64,000 bases of DNA from Segatella baroniae DSM 16972 = JCM 13447 (GTDB lineage: Bacteria; Bacteroidota; Bacteroidia; Bacteroidales; Bacteroidaceae). The stretch is from positions 55,439-119,438 of the forward strand of contig NZ_KE384544.1 in the NCBI RefSeq assembly GCF_000426585.1, written 5' to 3'. Shown piece after piece: positions 57,864 to 64,000 of the stretch. The position numbers were made by a program, and so were the translations under genes. The notes beneath the pieces were generated by a model that made no database searches, had not been told where the DNA came from, and saw only the letters and a program-made list of their open reading frames with translations. How positions within the stretch are numbered: the stretch's first letter is position 1; the number at the start of each line of letters is the position of its first letter.

Positions 57864-59513
57864 ATGAAGACCAAACATATCCTCCTTGCGCTGGCCGGCG
57901 CAGCCGCATTCAGTGCATGCAACCTGGACGAGAAATTCTATTCCAGCGTCACGCCCGACACCTTCATCACGACTTCGGAGAACACCTACGCCATTCTCTG
58001 CCGTCCTTTCACCCACTGGAAGTGGTACCTGGGCAACGACAGATGGTATCTACAGGAGCTTACGACCGACGAGATGCTCTGCCCGACACGGGGCTCCGAC
58101 TGGTACAACAACGGCGAATACATCCGTCTGCACGAGCATACGTGGTCGCCGACAGACCGCTTTGTCGTCAACACCTACGACGGAACGACCGGCGGAATAG
58201 CCCGGGCATGGGAGGCATACGACGATTTGTCGAAGGTGAACTACAAGGCGCTGGGCATGACCGACGCCGACAAGGCCGACCATCTGATGCAACTCAAGTC
58301 GATCGTGGCCTACTTCTACATGCGGGGACTCGACTATTTCGGCGGCATGCCCATCTACAAGTCGAACAACGACCCCGTGGTGGGCCGCTCGACCGACCGC
58401 GAAACCTACGACTACGTCGAGTCGCTGCTCAAGGAAGCCATCCCGCAGCTGAAGAAGAAGGCCCGTCTGGGCGCGAGCGAGGACGGCTACATCAAGCAGG
58501 CGGCGGCCGCCACCATGCTGGCCGAGCTTTATTTCAACGCCAAAAGCTACATCGGCGAAGAGCATTTCACCGAGTGTGCCAAGCTCTGCGAGGACATCAT
58601 CGCCGGCGTCTACGGGCCTTACGCGCTCGACAAGACCTGGTATGGGCCGCACGGTTTCAACAACGACGAGAGTCCGGAGGCCATCTGGAACGTGCCGTCG
58701 CAGAACACCAAGCTGGAGTTCAACTGGTTCTACCGCTACTTCTACCATGGCAATTCGCCCAAATACTTCAACACCTCCTTCCCCGCTTCGTGCTGGAACG
58801 GCTTCTGTCTGACCCCTTCGCGCGAGAACGAGACGTCCGGTGTCTACACGCAATGGAAGCTCGGAAACACTTACGAGAAGTTCGCTGCGACCGACTTGCG
58901 CAAGAAACCCTACGTCTACAACGGCAAAGGACAGTATGAAGGCATGTTCCTCGTGGGCGAACAGGAGAACCCCAAGACCCACGAGAAGGTGCTCGGCATA
59001 AAGGACCGGGCCGGAAAACTCATCAACCTGCGCGACTATGTCAACGTCGACGGCAAGGGGTCGAGCATGCTCAACGGCTCGGAGGAGTCCGGCATACGCC
59101 TTGTGAAAATGCCGATACCCAACAACGACGACATCAACCTGCTCTGGAACCCCGACTTCCCCGCCATCCGGCTGACCGAAGTCTACTACATGCTGGCCGA
59201 ATGCAGGTGGCGCGCCGGACAGAAAGCCGAAGCGGCCAAGCTCATCAACACCGTCCGCAAGCGCAACTTCCCAGGAAACGTCGACCCGAAGCCCGTGCCC
59301 GACGACTTCGACATCTATCGTCTGGCCGACGAATGGATGACGGAGTTCCTGGGCGAAAGCCGCCGGCGCACCGACTTGATACGCCTCGGTCTCTTCACCA
59401 CCGAAGACTGGTGGACGCACAAGGCGTCGAACGACGACAACAAGAAGCGCTTCCCCATCCCGACGGTCGACATCGCGGCCAATCCCCTGCTCAAACAAAA
59501 CCCAGGTTATTAA
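57864..59513 (+). CDS. SusD/RagB-type glycan-binding lipoprotein, locus C
   Basis: A 549-residue surface lipoprotein. The start at 57864 gives the lipoprotein signal KHILLALAGAAAFSAC (Cys at about 18); the frame is open for 192 codons upstream across SusC, which is a shadow. The SusD helices are visible (MQLKSIVAYFYMRGLDYFGG, AAAATMLAELYFNAKSYIGE), as is the late MLAECRWRAGQKAEAAKLIN block with RRRTDLIRLGLF near 505. It ends RFPIPTVDIAANPLLKQNPG. It pairs with the SusC just upstream and is followed after 19 bp by the phosphoesterase. Confidence 0.95.
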   Translation: MKTKHILLALAGAAAFSACNLDEKFYSSVTPDTFITTSENTYAILCRPFTHWKWYLGNDRWYLQELTTDEMLCPTRGSDWYNNGEYIRLHEHTWSPTDRFVVNTYDGTTGGIARAWEAYDDLSKVNYKALGMTDADKADHLMQLKSIVAYFYMRGLDYFGGMPIYKSNNDPVVGRSTDRETYDYVESLLKEAIPQLKKKARLGASEDGYIKQAAAATMLAELYFNAKSYIGEEHFTECAKLCEDIIAGVYGPYALDKTWYGPHGFNNDESPEAIWNVPSQNTKLEFNWFYRYFYHGNSPKYFNTSFPASCWNGFCLTPSRENETSGVYTQWKLGNTYEKFAATDLRKKPYVYNGKGQYEGMFLVGEQENPKTHEKVLGIKDRAGKLINLRDYVNVDGKGSSMLNGSEESGIRLVKMPIPNNDDINLLWNPDFPAIRLTEVYYMLAECRWRAGQKAEAAKLINTVRKRNFPGNVDPKPVPDDFDIYRLADEWMTEFLGESRRRTDLIRLGLFTTEDWWTHKASNDDNKKRFPIPTVDIAANPLLKQNPGY

Positions 59514-59532
59514 TCCCCAACGCATTGATTTT

Positions 59533-61095
59533 ATGAAAAATACCTTTTATTATATCGCTTCTCTCCTCATGGCCGCCGTGCTGACGGCCTGCGGCGACGA
59601 GAAGATTGCCGAGCGAATCGGCGGCAACGAAGACGCGCTCACTATCAAACATCAGGTGGGAATGAACGTCGTCGGACGGGTGACGGTCGACGGCAGCCCC
59701 CGCGAAGGCGTGGTCGTGAGCGATGGAATCACCGTTGTGGCCACCGACAAGAACGGCGAATACCAGATGCGGTCGAGCGGACGCCAGCACGTCTTCGTCT
59801 CCATTCCGGCCGACTGTGAGCTGCCTGTCGAGGAAGGGCTGCCCAAATTCTACAAGACGCTCGACTTCAGCAAAGGACATATCATCCAACGCAACTTCAA
59901 CCTCAAGCGCAGGGAGCCGTCGAAGGACTTCACGCTCGTGGCCTTCGCCGACGTCCAGATCGGTGGAAAGAAAGATGTAGCCGAGTTCGTGAACCCTGTC
60001 ATGCCGGGCATTCTGAGCCACACGAGCACCCTCAAGGGCACGGTGATCGGCATAAGCCTGGGCGACATCTGCTGGAACAACACCGACCTCTACGCCGACT
60101 ACAAGCGGGAGATTGTCAAGAACAACTTCCCGGTGTTCTCGGTCATCGGCAACCACGACCACAACGCGAAGTACCACAACGATACGGAGTCGGACATCGA
60201 CTTTCGAAACGCCTTCGGTCCCACCTACTACTCCTACAACATCGGCGACTGGCACATCGTGGTGCTCGACGACATCTTCTACCGCGGCGTGACAAGTCAC
60301 AACGACTACGACGGCAGCATCACCCAACAGCAACTCGACTGGCTCAAGAAGGACCTGGCGTTTGTGGACAAGAGCAAGTCGCTCATCGTGGGATTGCACA
60401 TTCCTACATCGCGCCGCGGCAGTTCGGAACCGGGCATTTCGAACAGCAACGAGCTGTACGCGCTCATCAAGGACTACCACCAGGTGAACATCCTTTCGGG
60501 CCACGTGCACAACAACTGCACCACGACGCTCGCGCCCAACATGACCGAATACAGCCTGGGGGCCGTCATGGGAGCCTGGTGGAACCACTTCGAGCACCTG
60601 GGCGTGTGCAACGACGGCAGCCCGCGGGGCTACGGCGTGTTCACGTTCTCGGGCAACGAACTGAAGGACGAGTATTACATCGGCGACGAAACGGCCCGCG
60701 ACTACCAGCTCAAGGTCTATCCGCCGAAAGAGGCCTCCATGCGCTTCGGCCGTGCCAGCGGCGCCCTCACGTCGCCCTTCGACGCCGTTCCGCTGATGAC
60801 CGACGACACCCACGTGCTCATCAACATCTTCAACTGGCACACCACATGGAAGGTGGAGGTGAAGGAGGACGACGGGCAGTGGACCGTGCTCGACCGGAAC
60901 GCGCTCTGCTACGACCCGCTGGCGGTGCGACTGCTGCAATACGGCAATCCCTGGGAGCAGCGGCCGTCGGCCGGCCCGGGCTATACCGACCACGTATTCC
61001 TCTACAGTCCTTCCAACGCCGCTTGGAAAACCATCACGGCAAGGGCCACCGACCCCTTCGGAAACGTCTACACCGCTTCCGCAAATCACGAATAA
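59533..61095 (+). CDS. Calcineurin-like phosphoesterase lipoprotein, locus C
   Basis: A 520-residue lipoprotein (signal IASLLMAAVLTAC, Cys at about 20). Residues about 45-130 form the immunoglobulin-like N-terminal domain of this family (VGRVTVDGSPREGVVVSDG). The metallophosphoesterase core (about 140-350) carries the metal ligands VAFADVQIGG, SLGDICWNN, VIGNHDHN, VGLHIPTS and SGHVHNNCT. The C-terminal domain (about 360-520) is the MetallophosC-type sandwich (VEVKEDDGQWTVLDRN). The family hydrolyses phosphomono- or diesters, but no natural substrate is known to me for these SusD-linked members. It lies 19 bp after SusD and 82 bp before GH31, which suggests phosphate-bearing oligosaccharides. 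Confidence 0.9.
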   Translation: MKNTFYYIASLLMAAVLTACGDEKIAERIGGNEDALTIKHQVGMNVVGRVTVDGSPREGVVVSDGITVVATDKNGEYQMRSSGRQHVFVSIPADCELPVEEGLPKFYKTLDFSKGHIIQRNFNLKRREPSKDFTLVAFADVQIGGKKDVAEFVNPVMPGILSHTSTLKGTVIGISLGDICWNNTDLYADYKREIVKNNFPVFSVIGNHDHNAKYHNDTESDIDFRNAFGPTYYSYNIGDWHIVVLDDIFYRGVTSHNDYDGSITQQQLDWLKKDLAFVDKSKSLIVGLHIPTSRRGSSEPGISNSNELYALIKDYHQVNILSGHVHNNCTTTLAPNMTEYSLGAVMGAWWNHFEHLGVCNDGSPRGYGVFTFSGNELKDEYYIGDETARDYQLKVYPPKEASMRFGRASGALTSPFDAVPLMTDDTHVLINIFNWHTTWKVEVKEDDGQWTVLDRNALCYDPLAVRLLQYGNPWEQRPSAGPGYTDHVFLYSPSNAAWKTITARATDPFGNVYTASANHE

Positions 61096-61108
61096 CCGGG
61101 CGAACGTC

Positions 61109-61153
61109 CGCCGTAGGCCGCGGCTCCTTCGTCAACCGACGGCCTACGACGGC
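61109..61153 (+). terminator. Hairpin between the phosphoesterase and GH31 genes
   Basis: CGTAGGCCG (about 61112-61120) pairs with CGGCCTACG (61140-61148), with flanking partial pairing, just after the phosphoesterase stop. The T tract is weak, so it may only reduce read-through to GH31. Confidence 0.45.
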
Positions 61154-61177
61154 TTGCCTTTCCGCTCCCGTTCACTT

Positions 61178-63412
61178 ATGAAAAAACTATTATCGCTCTG
61201 CTTTCTGCTGTGGGGCGCCCTGCTTCAGGCGGCGGCCCTGCCCGCGACCAACCCCATCGTGATGGGCAACAACCGGCTGACGCTCATCACCCCGACGCTC
61301 ATCCGGCTGGAATACTCCACCAACGGCACCTTCGTCGACGCGCCGACATACTTCGCCTACAATCGGAAAAGCCTGCTCCGACCCGATGAAATATCGATCG
61401 ACGAGCTGGGCGACGACACCTACGAGATCCGCACCAAGGCCTTGCGCATCCGCTACAAACACGACGGCTATCCATTCTCGACGGCCAACCTGCACGTCTT
61501 TTATCAGAAAAACGGCAAGGAAGCGAAGTTCACCAACCGCTTCATCCTGCGCAACAACCTGGGCGGTCCGGTGGAAACGCTCGACCGAGTGACCCGCGAG
61601 ATACCGATGAACGACGGCATTCTGAGCAAGGACGGCTGGTACATGATCGACGACGCGCGCGGCGACCTCATCGTCAACGGTTGGCTCCAGCCGCGCGACA
61701 CGCGCACGCATTTGCAGGACCAGTACTGCTTCATCTACGGCAACGACTACAAGGCGGCGCTCCGTTCGCTGGGGGCCATCAGCGGCCGTGTGCCCATGAC
61801 GCGCAAATACATCCACGGCGTGTGGTACTGCCGCTACTGGGACTACACGTCCGACGAGTTTCTCGACATCATCCGGGGCTATGACAAGCACGACTTCCCG
61901 CTCGACAACATCGTGTTTGACATGGGATGGCACACCAACGACGCCACGACGGGCGCCGGCCACAACGGCTTGCGCAACTGGACGGGCTACACCTGGAACC
62001 GAAAGCTCATCCCCGACCCGCAGGCGCTGCTCGACGCCATCCACCGGCAGCACGTCCACGTGGCCCTCAACGACCACCCGCACGACGGCATACGCAACCA
62101 CGAGGCCTGCTACGCGCCGTTCATGCGGGCCATGGGGGCCAAGCCGGGTGACAACCTGCTCTTCGATCCGGGCGACAGCACCTACATGCGCCACTTCTTC
62201 GCCTACGCCCACCATCCATTGGAGCGCATGGGTGTCGACTTCTGGTGGCTCGACTGGCAGCAGAACTACCTCTATCCCTACGTGCGGGGCACCAACACGA
62301 CGACGTTGGCATGGATCAACGAACTCTATTACCGCGACTCCGAACGCGACGGACTGCGTGGTTGCGGCTACAGCCGCTGGGCCGGCTGGGGCGACCACCG
62401 CCATCCCATCCAGTTCTCGGGCGACGCCCAGGCCAACTGGGACATACTGGCGTTCGAGGTGAAGCTCACCGCGGGCAGCGGAAACGGCGGCTGCTATTAC
62501 TGGGCGCACGACATCGGAGGTTTCCGGGGAGAGCCAAATCCCGAATTGACGACCCGCTGGACGCAGTTCGGAGCACTCTCGGCAGCCCTGCGCGTCCACT
62601 CCACCAAGGACCCGAAGCTCGACCGCAGGCCCTGGCTCGCCGACGAACCCTACACCAACGCCATGCGGCGCATGTACCACTTGCGGTCGCTGCTCATGCC
62701 CTACATCTACAGCTGCGTGTGGCAGACGCACAACACCATGCTGCCGCTCAACCGCTCGCTCTTCATCGACTACGGCACGCAGGAGGAATCGTTCGAAAAC
62801 GCGCAGGAGTTCACCTTCGGCGACCTCATCCTGGCGGCTCCCATCACCTCGCCCGGCAAGGGTGCGGACAAGCGGACGACGCAGAAGGTGTGGTTCCCCA
62901 GGGGCGAAACGTGGTACGACTACTTCACGGGCGAACGCTTCGAAGGCGGCCGGACGCGTGAGATAGAGAAGCCGCTGGACGAGTTCCCGATGTATGTGCG
63001 CGGCGGTTGGCTGCTGCCCATGCAGCCCTACAGCAGCCGCACGGCCTCGGCACGGCTCGACACGCTCGTCATGCGGCTCTATCCTGCCGCCCACGACGCC
63101 GACAACAGCTTCACGCTCTACGAAGACGACGGCCTCACGCTCGACTACACGAAGGGCCGTTACGCCACGACCCAACTGCAATATACATGCAAAAACAACC
63201 ATTCCATCGTGAACATCCACCCTGTCAAGGGTGAATACAAGGGACAGGTGCCACAACGCGCCTACCGGTTGCAGCTCTTCGGGTTCGACAAGATAAGGCG
63301 GTTGAAAGTCAACGGCCGAACCGTGAAGCCTACCTACGACAAGACATTGAACTGTCTGGTCGTGAATGTGGGCAGCCAAAGCATTCGCCAAGGACATATA
63401 TTTGAGTTTTAA
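61178..63412 (+). CDS. GH31 family alpha-glycosidase
   Basis: A 744-residue exported enzyme. The start at 61178 gives the signal MKKLLSLCFLLWGALLQAAA; the Met at 61154 precedes it by eight codons. The N-terminal GH31 sandwich (about 25-205) is followed by a TIM barrel: YIHGVWYCRYWDYTSDEFLD, FDMGWHTNDATTG, the probable nucleophile Asp at about 359 (VDFWWLDWQQN), the probable acid/base Asp at about 416 (QFSGDAQANWD) and CYYWAHDIGGF. A proximal sandwich and a DUF5110-like domain close it (SFTLYEDDGLTLDYTKGRY). Typical GH31 activity is alpha-glucosidase or alpha-xylosidase, but some gut subfamilies act on alpha-GalNAc or sulfoquinovose. The WLDWQQ site differs from the commoner WxDM, so specificity stays open. 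Confidence 0.92.
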   Translation: MKKLLSLCFLLWGALLQAAALPATNPIVMGNNRLTLITPTLIRLEYSTNGTFVDAPTYFAYNRKSLLRPDEISIDELGDDTYEIRTKALRIRYKHDGYPFSTANLHVFYQKNGKEAKFTNRFILRNNLGGPVETLDRVTREIPMNDGILSKDGWYMIDDARGDLIVNGWLQPRDTRTHLQDQYCFIYGNDYKAALRSLGAISGRVPMTRKYIHGVWYCRYWDYTSDEFLDIIRGYDKHDFPLDNIVFDMGWHTNDATTGAGHNGLRNWTGYTWNRKLIPDPQALLDAIHRQHVHVALNDHPHDGIRNHEACYAPFMRAMGAKPGDNLLFDPGDSTYMRHFFAYAHHPLERMGVDFWWLDWQQNYLYPYVRGTNTTTLAWINELYYRDSERDGLRGCGYSRWAGWGDHRHPIQFSGDAQANWDILAFEVKLTAGSGNGGCYYWAHDIGGFRGEPNPELTTRWTQFGALSAALRVHSTKDPKLDRRPWLADEPYTNAMRRMYHLRSLLMPYIYSCVWQTHNTMLPLNRSLFIDYGTQEESFENAQEFTFGDLILAAPITSPGKGADKRTTQKVWFPRGETWYDYFTGERFEGGRTREIEKPLDEFPMYVRGGWLLPMQPYSSRTASARLDTLVMRLYPAAHDADNSFTLYEDDGLTLDYTKGRYATTQLQYTCKNNHSIVNIHPVKGEYKGQVPQRAYRLQLFGFDKIRRLKVNGRTVKPTYDKTLNCLVVNVGSQSIRQGHIFEF

Positions 63413-63486
63413 GTTTATAATATGTCATCCTAAATGGATTTTTGAGACGCAGAGCGGCAAGAGCGCTATGCCGCAAAATCTTTCAA

Positions 63487-63530
63487 AACGGCCGGTTTCA
63501 TCGTGACTTTGAAGCCGGCCGTTGCTTTTT
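63487..63530 (+). terminator. Terminator at the end of locus C
   Basis: AACGGCCGGTTTCA (63487-63500) and TGAAGCCGGCCGTT (63510-63523) pair over 14 positions, with one G-T, around a nine-base loop, followed by GCTTTTT. It lies 75 bp after the GH31 stop. Confidence 0.85.
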
Positions 63531-63625
63531 CGCCCATGAATGCAGGTTGACGTCCATGCATCTGTAGCGATGTAGCCTCCTGTCTTGTTGCTTTTCACCC
63601 ATGAATGCAGGTTGACGTCCATGCA
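63523..63625. repeat. Direct repeat of about 38 bp
   Basis: Two copies, 63523-63560 and 63588-63625, share CCCATGAATGCAGGTTGACG and the following TCCATGCA, with a preceding TTGCTTTT. They are separated by 27 bases. The core TGCAGGTTGACGTCCATGCA is itself partly palindromic around GACGTC. Confidence 0.8.
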
Positions 63626-63630
63626 GATGA

Positions 63631-63908
63631 TGACCCTGGAGGGGTCGCCCACGGTCATAACAGCTATCTTTGGGCGACCCTTCCAGGGTCGATTTCCGCC
63701 TGGTCTTCTATCCCCTGGTCACTCCGCTTCGCAGAGATGACCAGGGGTTATCGAGCGATGAAGCCGCTGGCTTCACTTCCTGCGCAGCCTGTGGCAGGCA
63801 TTTCTTGATTCCCAATGGTTCATGCGGACATGCTCATGGTGCATAGCGCATGCTACCGTCTGTACTGTGCGTGGCTACCGCGCAGCGGTTGGTCCTTTTA
63901 GAGCCGGG
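63631..63908 (-). repeat. Palindromic module array 3 (modules D, C and part of B, inverted)
   Basis: Read on the minus strand this is the end of module B (63875-63902), then module C (about 63805-63850), then the complete hairpin series of module D (63631-63810), in the same order as 41100-41344 on the plus strand. The 21-bp stem arms are at 63631-63651 and 63671-63691. The spacing is nearly the same, apart from an insertion between B and C. It abuts the dprA stop at 63920. Confidence 0.85.
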
Positions 63909-63919
63909 GTGGGTCTTTG

Positions 63920-64000
63920 TTACCTTATCAAATGATAGCTGCCGCCGGCCATGGACTTGACGATTCCCTGCATTTCAAGTTGGAAGAGGAGGCTGGAGAG
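63920..64000 (-). CDS. dprA: DNA-processing protein DprA, C-terminal fragment
   Basis: Only the last 26 codons and the stop lie in the window; the gene continues beyond the right edge. The translation LSSLLFQLEMQGIVKSMAGG followed by SYHLIR matches the winged-helix end of DprA proteins (pattern LSxLLxxLExxGxVxxxxGxxY). DprA loads RecA on incoming single-stranded DNA in natural transformation and is common in Bacteroidota. The call rests on this short tail only. Confidence 0.7.
   Translation of the reverse strand, partial: LSSLLFQLEMQGIVKSMAGGSYHLIR

Noticed and set aside
63425..63658. Minus-strand frame with a duplicated MDVNLHSW-like peptide
   Set aside because: The duplication is the 38-bp DNA direct repeat read in different frames; there is no gene-like context, and it overlaps the terminator.

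Overview
The window looks like chromosomal DNA of a Bacteroidota bacterium, most likely a GC-rich member of the Prevotellaceae. Three things support this. There are three SusC/SusD outer-membrane glycan import pairs. Several divergent gene starts carry the Bacteroidota -7 promoter element (TAnnTTTG). FecR, STN-domain SusC, BACON, DUF4876, DUF6850 and DUF6377 proteins are all present. I saw no rRNA, tRNA, transposase, phage or CRISPR locus. The genus is an inference; no search was run.

Layout. Bases 1-7728 hold an export/uptake locus: a TonB receptor cut by the left edge, a DUF4876 lipoprotein, a DUF6850 beta-barrel and a secreted protein with a C25 (gingipain-like) His/Cys peptidase signature plus HEAT-like repeats. 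A PIF1/RecD-like helicase follows at 7781-9955. Bases 10270-24741 hold glycan locus A: GH2 beta-galactosidase, GH3, a small toxin-antitoxin pair, a membrane protein, SusC, SusD, a cysteine-less thioredoxin-like lipoprotein and a GH109-like enzyme. Bases 25085-40684 hold glycan locus B: FecR, STN-SusC, SusD, a phosphodiesterase-fold lipoprotein, GH89 alpha-N-acetylglucosaminidase, GH3 with PA14, an ECF sigma factor, an alpha/beta hydrolase and a sialate O-acetylesterase. Bases 42167-49462 hold housekeeping genes on the minus strand: a sigma factor with a membrane partner, argB, speA, aroK, topA and a NUDIX hydrolase. Bases 50414-63412 hold glycan locus C: a divergent DUF6377 regulator, two paralogous BACON lipoproteins, SusC, SusD, a calcineurin-type phosphoesterase and GH31. 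The right edge cuts dprA.

How the genes work together. In each glycan locus, surface lipoproteins bind a glycan, SusC/SusD import it, and exported glycoside hydrolases and esterases take it apart. Locus B is probably controlled by the STN-SusC/FecR/ECF sigma relay, and locus C by the DUF6377 protein. GH89, the GH109-like enzyme, GH2 and the sialate esterase together point to host or mucin-type glycans. Two exported phosphodiesterase-type lipoproteins suggest that some substrates carry phosphate. Both are predictions from family membership.

The least explained part of the window is non-coding. One repeat family is built on a roughly 22/44-bp unit and sits in five intergenic gaps. A second is a mosaic of palindromic modules in three gaps (about 40.94-42.01, 49.88-50.35 and 63.52-63.91 kb), with copies in both orientations. 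Several repeat copies form terminator-like hairpins, and one set lies in the predicted 5' leader of the NUDIX gene.
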